Shown: piece by piece, positions 1 through 7,528 of the stretch | Layout: each line of letters starts with the position of its first letter | Position numbering within the stretch: position 1 is the first letter of the stretch | Assembly: GCA_019236485.1 (NCBI GenBank) | Contig: JAFAIY010000556.1 | Location: forward strand, 1 to 13,975 | From: Comamonas sp. | GTDB taxonomy: Bacteria > Pseudomonadota > Gammaproteobacteria > Burkholderiales > Burkholderiaceae_C | DNA length: 13,975 bases | Direction: 5' to 3' | The notes under the pieces: model-generated | What the model was told of the DNA's origin: nothing | What the model saw: only the letters and a program-made list of their open reading frames with translations | The model's database searches: none | Translations under genes and position numbers: made by a program

Positions 1-205
1 ACTCACTTGACGGAATCAAGAAGATTAAAAATCTTCCTCATTACTGTTTTTGTGAGCGTTTAGTTAACTCCGAAGAGTTGTGTTCCGAAGAACTGGCTGC
101 TCGCCACCAAACGCCCACGCTTATCGGCTGTATTTTTTTAAGGATCCCGATTCAAACCCGGTCAACACCAGTCTTGAATCTCGTTGCTTGCTGCGATCAG
201 CGAAG
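1..205 (-). other. Probable 16S rRNA leader (5' transcribed spacer of an rrn operon running off the left edge)
   Basis: Read on the minus strand this stretch has no credible reading frame but is densely structured. It contains a boxA-like site and then the segment ACAGCCGATAAGCGTGGGCG, which from memory resembles betaproteobacterial pre-16S leaders. A long stem pairs 52-62 with 108-118 (GTGGGCGTTTG with TAAACGCTCAC, including G-T pairs). It encloses two hairpins capped by C(UUCG)G tetraloops, at 66-79 and 82-93. A further hairpin (20-25 with 31-36) lies closer to the left edge, and another (149-155 with 174-180) lies near the 5' end. Strong promoters lie just upstream. The mature 16S gene itself is not in the window. 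The rrn identity comes from remembered resemblance plus architecture. A different structured RNA leader remains possible. Confidence 0.7.
135..146 (-). promoter_or_regulatory. boxA-like antitermination site in the leader
   Basis: On the minus strand the sequence is GATCCTTAAAAA. It agrees at about nine of twelve places with the boxA consensus GCTCTTTAACAA, the NusB/S10 loading site of rRNA antitermination. It sits about 60 nt after the predicted start of transcription and just before the structured stem, which is the expected position in an rrn leader. The match is imperfect. Confidence 0.45.
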
Positions 206-211
206 CCTTCT

Positions 212-239
212 ATTGTATCACCGTTTTCAGTGGCATCAA
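212..239 (-). promoter_or_regulatory. Proximal rrn-type sigma70 promoter with extended -10
   Basis: On the minus strand TTGATG (234-239) is followed after 16 bp by TACAAT (212-217). TGA stands directly before the -10 box, giving an extended -10. An A-rich tract, GAGAAGAAAAATATT (241-255), abuts the -35 box and looks like an UP element. The predicted start is near position 205. This combination is typical of strong stable-RNA promoters and fits the structured leader that follows. Confidence 0.6.
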
Positions 240-297
240 GAATATTTTTCTTCTCAGGCGCCTAGCGAAATTTGCGTATCGCTCAGTGCAGCCTTGC

Positions 298-327
298 ATT
301 GTACACAGAATTTCGAGCTTCCCGCAA
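298..327 (-). promoter_or_regulatory. Possible distal promoter upstream of the rrn leader
   Basis: On the minus strand TTGCGG (322-327) and TACAAT (298-303) are separated by 18 bp. The -10 matches five of six consensus bases, while the -35 matches only its first three. Tandem promoters are common ahead of rrn operons, and this one lies about 86 bp upstream of the better proximal promoter. It begins directly after the gshB terminator. Confidence 0.35.
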
Positions 328-344
328 CTCGTGCATTGACCAAG

Positions 345-386
345 TCAAAAACAAGGCCGACAGGCTCTCGCCTGTCGGCCTTGTTT
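345..386 (-). terminator. Rho-independent terminator of gshB
   Basis: A perfect 17-bp inverted repeat (349-365 with 370-386) with a 4-nt loop begins 7 nt after the gshB stop codon. In the minus-strand transcript the stem's own 3' end and the next bases give TTGTTTTT, a usable U-tract. The stem core is GC-rich (GGCCGACAGGC). On the plus strand the stem is followed by TTTGCAC, so it should work best for gshB. It insulates the rrn promoter region from gshB readthrough. Confidence 0.85.
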
Positions 387-393
387 GCACGCT

Positions 394-1341
394 TCAGGCC
401 TTGGCTGCCTGCTCCAGTGCATCCACAAACAGCGCCGCCACATCGCAGCCCGTCTGATCAAAGATCTCCTGGAAGCAGGTCGGGCTGGTGACATTGATCT
501 CGGTGACGTTATGGCCGATGACATCCAGCCCTATCAACAGTAGACCACGCTGTACCAGGCGTGAGCCAATGAACTCCGCAGTCGCCCGGTCCTGCTGGGC
601 CAGGGGTTGAGCCACCCCTTTGCCGCCCGCCGCCAGATTGCCGCGCACCTCGTTGCCCTGGGGAATGCGAGCCAGGCAGAAGGGCACGGGCTTGCCGCCG
701 ATGATGAGCACGCGCTTGTCGCCATGCACGATGTCGGGCAGAAACTTCTGCACCATGACGCTGGTGGCCCCGCCCCGGTTCAGCGTCTCGATGATGCTGC
801 CCAGGTTGCGCCCGTCTTCACCGACACGGAAGATGCCCATGCCGCCCATGCCGTCCAAAGGCTTGAGGATGACGTCCTGGTGCTGGGCATGAAAGGTCCG
901 TATGTCCTGCGCATTGCGCGTCACCAGCGTAGGGGAGACGAATTGCGCAAACTCCATGATGGCGAGCTTTTCCGGATGCTCGCGCAAGGCGCTGGGCTTG
1001 TTGAAGACCTTGGCACCCTCACGCTCGGCCTGACTGAGCATATGGGTCGCATAGAAGAACTCCGCGTCGAACGGGGGATCCTTGCGCATGACGATGGCGC
1101 CGAAGTCCGCCAGCTCCACGAGCTTGCTGTCCGTCTCTTCAAACCAACCCGTCTTGTTGCCCGTCAGGGAGATGAAGCGCACCTGCGCCTTGACCTTGCC
1201 GCCGCTTTGCCAAGAGATGTCCCTGGGTTCGCAGGCCACGATCTGGTGACCGCGGCGCTGGGCCTCGCGCATCATGGCAAAAGTGGAGTCCTTGTAGATG
1301 ACAAAGGATTCCAAAGGGTCAGCGACAAACAGTATTTGCAT
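394..1341 (-). CDS. gshB: Glutathione synthetase
   Basis: GshB joins gamma-glutamylcysteine and glycine with ATP, the second step of glutathione synthesis, in the cytoplasm. The 315 residues match the usual bacterial length (E. coli 316). The N-terminal domain opens MQILFVADPLESF and carries the family segment VMRKDPPFDAEFFYATH (about 84-100). The ATP-grasp domain follows, with KPLDGMGGMGIFRV (160-173, glycine-rich loop), GDKRVL (207-212), RGNLAAGGKG (233-242) and the metal/ATP segment EINVTSPTCFQEI (281-293). The ATG at 1341 gives a normal N-terminus, although no strong Shine-Dalgarno is visible. It lies 72 bp after the benE-like gene and ends at a strong terminator, so it is probably last in its transcription unit. 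gshA is about 3.3 kb upstream, not adjacent. Confidence 0.96.
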   Translation of the reverse strand: MQILFVADPLESFVIYKDSTFAMMREAQRRGHQIVACEPRDISWQSGGKVKAQVRFISLTGNKTGWFEETDSKLVELADFGAIVMRKDPPFDAEFFYATHMLSQAEREGAKVFNKPSALREHPEKLAIMEFAQFVSPTLVTRNAQDIRTFHAQHQDVILKPLDGMGGMGIFRVGEDGRNLGSIIETLNRGGATSVMVQKFLPDIVHGDKRVLIIGGKPVPFCLARIPQGNEVRGNLAAGGKGVAQPLAQQDRATAEFIGSRLVQRGLLLIGLDVIGHNVTEINVTSPTCFQEIFDQTGCDVAALFVDALEQAAKA

Positions 1342-1413
1342 GGTGATGAACTCTATCGGTTGGTACCGGCATCATGCCCAGGCGGGCATAACACCACAAA
1401 GTGGCGGTGATGT

Positions 1414-2592
1414 TCAGGCGCCCCTGGCGCGAAAGCCCTGGATGAACAGGGCTAGACTGCCCGCCACCACGCCCCAGAAGGCCGAGCCCACGCCTGCAAT
1501 GACCACCCCGCTGAGCGTGACGAGGAAGGTGACCAGCGCCGCCTCGCGGTGCTTTTCGTCCTTGAAGGCCGCTGCCATGCCCCCGCCTATGGAGCCCAGC
1601 AAGGCCAGGCCCGCGATGCAGGCCACGAGTTCCTTGGGGAAGGCCGTCAGCAGTCCTGTGACCACGGCGCCGAAGATACCTATCAGAATGTATAGCAGAC
1701 CGCACACAGCGGACGCGGTGTAGCGCTTGTTCTTATCTTCGTGCGCCTCGGGACCCATGCAGATCGCGGCCGTGATGGCGCTGAGGTTGAGCGCATAGCC
1801 GCCGAATGGCGCCAGCAGCAAGGTGGCGACACCCGTCAGGCTGATGACGCGTGAGACGGGGATGGGATAGCCCGTGGCCCGGATGACGGCCACGCCGGGC
1901 AGATTCTGCGAAGCCATGGTCACCACGAACAGGGGCAGGGCCAGGCTGATCAAGGCCTGCAGCGAAAACCGGGGCGCGGTATAGACCGGCAGGGCCAGCC
2001 CCCCATGCACGGCCGACCATTGCATCTGCCCATGCAGCGCAGCCCAGACCGTGCCCGCCAGCAGGGTGATGATGACCGCATAGCGCGGAGCCATGCGCCG
2101 CGAAAGCAGATAGGCCAGCAGCATGACCAGCACCAGGGACAGATCGGACTCAGCCGCCGCAAATGCCTGCATGCCGAACTTGGCCAGCACGCCGGCGAGC
2201 AGGGCCGAGGCGATCTCCACGGGAATGCGGTTCATGATGCGCTCGAACCAGCCCGTGACGCCCGCCAGAACGATGAGCACGGCGCTGACGATGAACGCGC
2301 CGACGGCCTCCGCCATGGAGAAACCGCCCGCCAGCCCCGCCGTGGCCAGCACGGCCGCGCCCGGCGTGGACCAAGCCACCATGACCGGCATGCGCAGTAT
2401 CAGCGAGGGCAGCAGCGAGCACAGCCCCATGCCCAGGCCCAGGGCCCAGATCCATGAGGTGAGCTGCTCCGGCGTGGCCTGAAACGCCTGCGCCGCCTGG
2501 AACACCAGAGCCACCGAGCTGGTAAAGCCCACCAGAACCGCCACAAAACCGGCAGCAAGGGCCGCGGGACTCAAGTCTTTGAAGAAGCGCAT
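1414..2592 (-). CDS. benE: BenE-family benzoate/H+ symporter-like transporter
   Basis: This 392-residue inner-membrane protein has about a dozen hydrophobic segments. It carries BenE hallmarks: MVAWSTPGAAVLATAGL (71-87), TMASQNLPGVAVIRATGYP (225-243), and PFGGYALNLSAITAAICMGPEAH (262-284). The characterised member of the family (Acinetobacter BenE) imports benzoate with protons. Here no benzoate or other aromatic degradation gene is nearby, so the true substrate is uncertain and the symbol denotes the family only. The start MRFFKDLSPAALAAGF resembles family N-termini; the ribosome-binding site is weak. It lies 138 bp after kup and 72 bp before gshB, all on one strand, so it may share a transcript with them. 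No catalytic or transport residue is obviously missing. Confidence 0.9.
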   Translation of the reverse strand: MRFFKDLSPAALAAGFVAVLVGFTSSVALVFQAAQAFQATPEQLTSWIWALGLGMGLCSLLPSLILRMPVMVAWSTPGAAVLATAGLAGGFSMAEAVGAFIVSAVLIVLAGVTGWFERIMNRIPVEIASALLAGVLAKFGMQAFAAAESDLSLVLVMLLAYLLSRRMAPRYAVIITLLAGTVWAALHGQMQWSAVHGGLALPVYTAPRFSLQALISLALPLFVVTMASQNLPGVAVIRATGYPIPVSRVISLTGVATLLLAPFGGYALNLSAITAAICMGPEAHEDKNKRYTASAVCGLLYILIGIFGAVVTGLLTAFPKELVACIAGLALLGSIGGGMAAAFKDEKHREAALVTFLVTLSGVVIAGVGSAFWGVVAGSLALFIQGFRARGA

Positions 2593-2730
2593 CCACGCAT
2601 TCTGGCATCAGGCTCGGCGGAAACTAAGCTACCCACGTGACCGCGAAGCGAGAAGCCGGCCATCGCTCTCAGAGTGCTAGCTGCCAACGCTTGCAGAGCA
2701 ATCGCTGGAGCGATATTTCGCCCGAGGCTT

Positions 2731-4599
2731 TTACAGCTCGAGCTTGGAGCCCAGCTCCACCACCGAGTTGCTGGGCAGATGCAGAAAGTCCGAAACGCGG
2801 CTGGCGTTCTTGTGCATCTGGGCAAACAGCTTCTCGCGCCAGTGCGCCATGGAGTTGTTTATGCGCGGAATGATCACGTCGCGCGACAGGAAGTAGCTGG
2901 TGGACATGGAATCGAAGCTGCAGCCCTGGGTACGCAGCTGGGCCAGGGCCGTCGGCACATCGGGCTCGTTCTTGAAGCCGTAGTTGATGATGACCTCCCA
3001 GCAATCGCCGCCCAGGGACTCGGCCTCCACGCGCTTGTCCAGGCCCACCCAGGGCACTTCATGGTTGCGCACGGTCACAAAGATGTTGCGCTCATGCAGC
3101 ACCTTGTTATGCTTGAGGTTGTGCAGCAGCGCATGCGGCACGGTGCCCGGCTCGCCCGAGAGAAACACCGCCGTTCCCGGCACTCGGGTGGGCGGATGGC
3201 GCCAGGTGGACTCCAGGAAATCCTTGAGGTTGAGCGCGTCGGCCTGCAGCCTCCGGTGCAGCAGCTCGCGCCCGCGGCGCCAGGTCATCATCAGCGTGAA
3301 GATCGTGCCGCCTATCAGCAGCGGGAACCAGCCGCCCTCGAACAGCTTGAGCAGATTGGAGCTGAAGAACGCGAAATCCACCAGGAAGAAAAAGCCCGTG
3401 GTCAGCAGGCACAGGGGCAGCGGGTAGTTCCAGCGGTAGCGAATCACGAAGAAGGTCAGCATGGTGGTGATCAGCATGTCCAGCGTCACCGCGATACCGT
3501 AGGCGGCCGCCAGATTGCCGCTGTTCCTGAACAGCAGCACGGCCAAAGCAATCGCCACGAACAGGCCCCAGTTGACCAGAGGCATATAGATCTGCCCCGT
3601 TTCCTTCACGCTGGTGTGGCGCACCTCGAAGCGCGGGAAGTAACCCAGCTGAATGACCTGGCGCGTCACGCTGAAGGCGCCGGTGATCAGGGCCTGCGAG
3701 GCGATCACCGTGGCCATGGTGGCCATGATGACCAGCGGCAGCAGGGCCCAGGCCGGCGCCATCATGAAGAACGGATTCTTGACGGCGTCGGGATTGGACA
3801 GCAGCAGCGCCCCCTGGCCGAAGTAGTTCAGGGTCAGCGCCGGCATGGCGATGCTGAACCAGGCCAGGCGGATAGGCTTTTTGCCAAAATGACCCAGGTC
3901 GGCGTACAAGGCCTCGGCACCCGTCACACAGAGCACGACCGAGCCCAGGATGATGAAGCTGGTGCCCGGGTTGTTCCAGATGAAACCGACCGCGTAATGC
4001 GGGCTCAGCGCGGCCAGGATTTCGGGGTGGCCCACGATCTGGTGCACGCCCAGCAGGGCAATGCAGACGAACCAGGTGGCCGTGATGGGGCCGAAGAACT
4101 TGCCTATGCCCGCCGTGCCGCGCTTTTGCACGAAGAACAGCAGAAACAGGATGACCAGGGTCAGCGGGATCACGGCCTTGGTGAAGTGCGGCGAGATCAC
4201 TTCCAGACCCTCGACGGCCGAGAGCACCGAGATCGCCGGGGTGATCACGCCATCGCCGTAGAACAGCGAGGTGCCGAACATGCCCACCAGAAACAGCGTG
4301 CTGGACAGCCGCGGCTTGTCCTTGACCGTCTGCGAAGCCAGGGCCAGCATGGCCACCAGACCGCCCTCGCCGTTGTTGTCGGCGCGCAGCACCAGGACCA
4401 CGTACTTGAGGGAAACGATGACCGTCAGCGTCCAGAACAGCACCGACAGCACGCCATAGACATTGGCCGGCGTGAACGGCACATAGCCCGAGCTGAAGAC
4501 CTCCTTGACCGAGTACAGAACGCTGGTGCCTATATCTCCATACACAACACCGATAGCGCCCAGCGTCAGGGCGAACAAAGAGGATCTCGAATTTTGCAC
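2731..4599 (-). CDS. kup: Kup-type low-affinity potassium transporter
   Basis: Kup imports K+, probably with protons, through the inner membrane and is the main route at acidic pH in E. coli. The protein is 622 residues, exactly the E. coli Kup length. Family motifs are [19 protein letters not shown] (11-29), [15 protein letters not shown] (71-85), [24 protein letters not shown] (108-131), [15 protein letters not shown] (226-240) and [11 protein letters not shown] (257-267). About twelve membrane segments precede a soluble C-terminal region (about 440-622). The start is GTG: an in-frame TGA stands two codons upstream, and the first residues [22 protein letters not shown] match the family's short N-terminus. 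No clear Shine-Dalgarno is seen. It lies 79 bp after gshA and 138 bp before the benE-like gene. Confidence 0.97.
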   Translation of the reverse strand: MQNSRSSLFALTLGAIGVVYGDIGTSVLYSVKEVFSSGYVPFTPANVYGVLSVLFWTLTVIVSLKYVVLVLRADNNGEGGLVAMLALASQTVKDKPRLSSTLFLVGMFGTSLFYGDGVITPAISVLSAVEGLEVISPHFTKAVIPLTLVILFLLFFVQKRGTAGIGKFFGPITATWFVCIALLGVHQIVGHPEILAALSPHYAVGFIWNNPGTSFIILGSVVLCVTGAEALYADLGHFGKKPIRLAWFSIAMPALTLNYFGQGALLLSNPDAVKNPFFMMAPAWALLPLVIMATMATVIASQALITGAFSVTRQVIQLGYFPRFEVRHTSVKETGQIYMPLVNWGLFVAIALAVLLFRNSGNLAAAYGIAVTLDMLITTMLTFFVIRYRWNYPLPLCLLTTGFFFLVDFAFFSSNLLKLFEGGWFPLLIGGTIFTLMMTWRRGRELLHRRLQADALNLKDFLESTWRHPPTRVPGTAVFLSGEPGTVPHALLHNLKHNKVLHERNIFVTVRNHEVPWVGLDKRVEAESLGGDCWEVIINYGFKNEPDVPTALAQLRTQGCSFDSMSTSYFLSRDVIIPRINNSMAHWREKLFAQMHKNASRVSDFLHLPSNSVVELGSKLEL

Positions 4600-4678
4600 G
4601 GCTCAGAAAGCGACTCGTAAGGCAGTCACCAAGTCATCGGGAATCCGGCATTGTGCTCTGGCCCGACTATCCGTTGCT

Positions 4679-5974
4679 TCAGTCGTAGATTTCGGCGTCG
4701 GGATTGGTGGCTTCCAGCTCGTAGCTCGCGGCCAGCATGGCCAGGCGAGCGATCACGCCGTACATATAGAAGCGATTGGGCGCACTGGCTCCCGGACGCG
4801 CGCCGGCCTGGGGCAGCTGATTGCTTTGCTGGAAGGCCAGCGGCACATAGCCAGCGCCCGGAGCGTTCAGGTTCTCGTCCTCGCCGCGGTCGGGGTGCAT
4901 GCGATAAAAGCCCCCCACCACATAACGGTCCATCATATAGACCACGGGTTCGGCCACAGCGTTGTGCATGCGCTCATAGGTCAGCACGCCCTCCTGCACG
5001 ATGACGTCGTGCACGGTCTGGCCGTCCTTGATGACACCCATCTTGTTGCGGCTCTTGCGCGGCAGCGCGGCCAGCTCCTTGGCATCGCGCACGGTCATCA
5101 CGCCCATGCCATAGGTGCCGTTGTCGGCCTTGACCACGGCAAACGGCTTTTCCTTGATGCCGTATTCCTTGTACTTGCGCCTCACCTTGGCCAGGATGAC
5201 GTCCACCTGCTCGGCCAGCGCATCCATGCCCGTGCCTTCGGCGAAGTCTATGTTCTCCACATGGCCGAACAGGGGGTTGATCAGCCAGGGATCTATGCCC
5301 AGCAGCTTGCCGAAGCGCTTGCCGACCTCCTCGTAGCTCTGGAAGTGGCGGCTCTTGCGGCGCACATTCCAGCCCGCGTGCAGCGGCGGCAGCAGGTATT
5401 GCTCGTACAGCTCCTCGATGATGCCGGGCACGCCCGTGGAGAGATCGTTGTTGAGCAGGATCGTGCAGGGATCGAAGTCCTTGAGGCCCAGGCGGCGCTT
5501 GGAGCGGATCACGGGCTCCAGCTTGATCTCGTCTCCCAGCGGCAGCGTGATGGACAGCGTCTTCTTGATCTCGGGGCTGATGGAGCCGATGCGCACATTG
5601 AGGCCGGCCATGGTGAAGATGCGCTTGAGCTGCAGCACGCTGGCCAGGTAATGGGTGTTGCGCGTGTGGTTCTCGGGAATGATGAGCAGGTTGCGCGCCT
5701 CGGGACATATCTTTTCGATAGCGGCCATCGCAGCCTGCACGGCCAGCGGCAGCATTTCATCGGTGAGATTGTTCCAGCCACCCGGAAACAGGTTGGTGTC
5801 CACCGGTGCCAGCTTGAAACCCGCATTACGAATGTCCACCGAGCAGTAGAACGGCGGCGTGTGCTCCATCCATTCCAGGCGGAACCAACGCTCGATAGCA
5901 GGCATGGAGTCGAGAATGCGCTGCTCGAGTTCGTTAATGGGGCCGGTCAAAGCCGTGACGAGATGTGGAACCAT
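4679..5974 (-). CDS. gshA: Glutamate-cysteine ligase (betaproteobacterial/Acidithiobacillus type)
   Basis: GshA makes gamma-glutamylcysteine from glutamate, cysteine and ATP, the first and usually rate-limiting step of glutathione synthesis. The 431-residue protein is not the E. coli GshA fold family. It resembles the separate type first named from Acidithiobacillus ferrooxidans, common in beta- and some gammaproteobacteria. Recognisable segments include CSVDIRNAGFKLAPVDTNLFPGGWNNL (44-70), IIPENHTRNTHYL (98-110), the basic KSRHFQSYEEVGKRFGKLLGIDPW (207-230) and PFAVVKADNGTYGMGVMTV (277-295), whose glycine-rich stretch looks ATP-grasp-like. The ATG at 5974 follows a good ribosome-binding site (CTGAGGG, about six bases away). 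It stands 78 bp after trkH with a possible promoter of its own, and 79 bp before kup. gshB is separated from it by kup and the benE-like gene. Confidence 0.93.
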   Translation of the reverse strand: MVPHLVTALTGPINELEQRILDSMPAIERWFRLEWMEHTPPFYCSVDIRNAGFKLAPVDTNLFPGGWNNLTDEMLPLAVQAAMAAIEKICPEARNLLIIPENHTRNTHYLASVLQLKRIFTMAGLNVRIGSISPEIKKTLSITLPLGDEIKLEPVIRSKRRLGLKDFDPCTILLNNDLSTGVPGIIEELYEQYLLPPLHAGWNVRRKSRHFQSYEEVGKRFGKLLGIDPWLINPLFGHVENIDFAEGTGMDALAEQVDVILAKVRRKYKEYGIKEKPFAVVKADNGTYGMGVMTVRDAKELAALPRKSRNKMGVIKDGQTVHDVIVQEGVLTYERMHNAVAEPVVYMMDRYVVGGFYRMHPDRGEDENLNAPGAGYVPLAFQQSNQLPQAGARPGASAPNRFYMYGVIARLAMLAASYELEATNPDAEIYD

Positions 5975-6005
5975 AAATACCCTCAGGAGACGGTGGTGGG
6001 GGGCA

Positions 6006-6011
6006 ATTGTA
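6006..6011 (-). promoter_or_regulatory. Possible -10 box of a gshA promoter
   Basis: In the 78-bp trkH-gshA gap the minus strand has TACAAT (6006-6011), five of six consensus bases. Transcription would begin near 5999, giving an untranslated leader of about 25 nt that contains the gshA ribosome-binding site. At 17-bp spacing the -35 would be CACCTG, which is poor, so the promoter would be weak or activator-dependent. Confidence 0.3.
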
Positions 6012-6052
6012 GAGACTGGCGCATAAAACAGGTGTTTTCCCTAGGTTCAGCC

Positions 6053-7519
6053 TCAGCGGCGCCAGAACGCCGGTGACAGCAAGGCCATGAAACTCAGTAT
6101 TTCCAGCCGTCCGAGCAGCATTGCCAGAGTACACACCCACATTTGGAAATCCGTCAACACCGTGTAGTTAGACGCAGGACCGATGGCGCCCAGCCCCGGT
6201 CCCGTGCAGTGCACGCTGGCCAGCACCGCGGAAAACGCCGTCACCGGGTCCAGATCGGTGAGCAGCAGCACCATGCTCAGAATGATGACCGTGGCGCCAT
6301 AGACCAGCATATAGGCCAGCACCGAAAAAATCATCGGGTTATCAACCACGGCGTCGCCCAGGCGCACGGGCTGCACGGCGCGCGGATGCACGAGGCGCGT
6401 CATCTCGCGCCGGGCCTGCTTGACCAGGATCAGCATGCGCACCATCTTGATGCCGCCGCCCGTGGAGCCCGCGCTCGTGGCCACGCCCGACAGCAACAGC
6501 AGCAGCACGGGAATGAACACCGGCCAGGCCAGATAGTCGGTGGTGGAAAAGCCCGTGGTGGTAGCCACGGACACGGTGTGGAACATGCCGTAGCGCAGCG
6601 CATCCAGCGGCCCATACACCCCCTTGATCCACAGCAGCGCCGCCGCCAGCAGGCCCGAGCCGACCAGCACGCCGATGGTGGCGCGCATCTCGGGGTCGCG
6701 CATAAAGCTGTCGATCCGGCCCTTGCGCATGGCCACGAAGTACAGCGCGAAGTTGCAGCTGGCCAACAGCATGAACACCAGCGCAATGCCTTCCAGCAGC
6801 GCCGAGTCGAAATAGGCAAAGCTCGCGTCGTGCGAGGACAGGCCGCCCAGGCTCACCGTGGCAAACATATGCATCAAGGCGTCCAGCGGCGTCATGCCGC
6901 CCGCCCAGAAGGCCAGCGCGCAGCCCAGGGAAAACAGCGCATAGACGCCCCACAGCCCCTTGGCGGTCTCGGTGATGCGCGGGGTCAGCCGGGTGTCCTT
7001 GACGGGCCCGGCCGCCTCGGCGCGGAACAGCTGCGCGCCCCCCACGCCCAGCAGCGGCAGGATGGCCACGGCCAGAATCAGAATGCCCATGCCGCCGATC
7101 CACTGCAGAAAAGTGCGCCAGACGTTGATGGACACGGGCAGCTTGTCCAGGCCGCTGAGCACGGTCGCCCCCGTGGTGGTCAGGCCCGAGACCGCTTCGA
7201 AGTAGGCATGGGTGAAGCTGATCTGTATGCCCACGCGGTTCAGCCCCATCATCAGCGGCACCATGGCGCACAGCGGCAGCACCGCCCACACCAGGGTCAC
7301 CAGAATCACGCCATGGCGCGGCTGCAAATCCTTTTTGTGGCGGTGCAGCCCGGCCCAGAGCAGCAGGCCCACGGCGACGGTCGCGCCTATCGCCCAGGGA
7401 TAGATGCGCCAGATGCCGTCGTCCGCGAACCAGGAAACGCCGAACGGCAGCAGCATGGCGGCCGCGAACATGATCATCAGCATGCCCAGCACGCGCAGCA
7501 CGGGAAGCAGGTCTTTCAT
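6053..7519 (-). CDS. trkH: Trk potassium uptake system, channel subunit TrkH
   Basis: TrkH forms the K+-conducting pore of the Trk system in the inner membrane and works with the cytoplasmic ring protein TrkA. The 488 residues match the usual length. Four pore-loop filters can be read in order: SGLTTTGATV (111-120), TVSLGGLSSHDAS (221-233), SVATTTGFSTTDY (317-329) and SVHCTGPGLG (435-444). The intramembrane gating loop is visible as SAGSTGGGIKMVRML (349-363). The third and fourth filters look canonical; the second has SLGG where E. coli has ATGG, with both glycines kept. The ATG at 7519 lies only 9 bp after the trkA stop, which strongly suggests co-transcription and probably coupled translation, since no clear Shine-Dalgarno is present. 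gshA follows after 78 bp. Confidence 0.97.
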   Translation of the reverse strand: MKDLLPVLRVLGMLMIMFAAAMLLPFGVSWFADDGIWRIYPWAIGATVAVGLLLWAGLHRHKKDLQPRHGVILVTLVWAVLPLCAMVPLMMGLNRVGIQISFTHAYFEAVSGLTTTGATVLSGLDKLPVSINVWRTFLQWIGGMGILILAVAILPLLGVGGAQLFRAEAAGPVKDTRLTPRITETAKGLWGVYALFSLGCALAFWAGGMTPLDALMHMFATVSLGGLSSHDASFAYFDSALLEGIALVFMLLASCNFALYFVAMRKGRIDSFMRDPEMRATIGVLVGSGLLAAALLWIKGVYGPLDALRYGMFHTVSVATTTGFSTTDYLAWPVFIPVLLLLLSGVATSAGSTGGGIKMVRMLILVKQARREMTRLVHPRAVQPVRLGDAVVDNPMIFSVLAYMLVYGATVIILSMVLLLTDLDPVTAFSAVLASVHCTGPGLGAIGPASNYTVLTDFQMWVCTLAMLLGRLEILSFMALLSPAFWRR

Positions 7520-7528
7520 GGCCGCGGC

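Noticed and set aside
78..491. A 137-codon plus-strand frame crossing the rrn leader and the gshB 3' end
   Set aside because: It overlaps structured leader RNA, the perfect terminator hairpin and the end of gshB, has no ribosome-binding site, and its translation looks random (Ser/Pro/Arg-rich).
1374..1404. Two tiny hairpins (1374-1389 and 1394-1404) between the benE-like gene and gshB
   Set aside because: Stems of only 6 and 4 bp with no U-tract; too weak to call a terminator or attenuator.
2593..2730. Search for a promoter or terminator in the 138-bp kup-benE gap
   Set aside because: Only a 5-bp hairpin (around 2701-2714) and no paired -35/-10 that I would defend.
2674..4620. A 648-codon plus-strand frame antisense to kup
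   Set aside because: Same shadow composition (Gln/His/Arg/Gly-rich) and exact overlap with a full-length Kup.
4505..6076. A 523-codon plus-strand frame antisense to gshA
   Set aside because: Low-complexity His/Ala/Leu/Gln composition over a well-supported gshA; no start signal.
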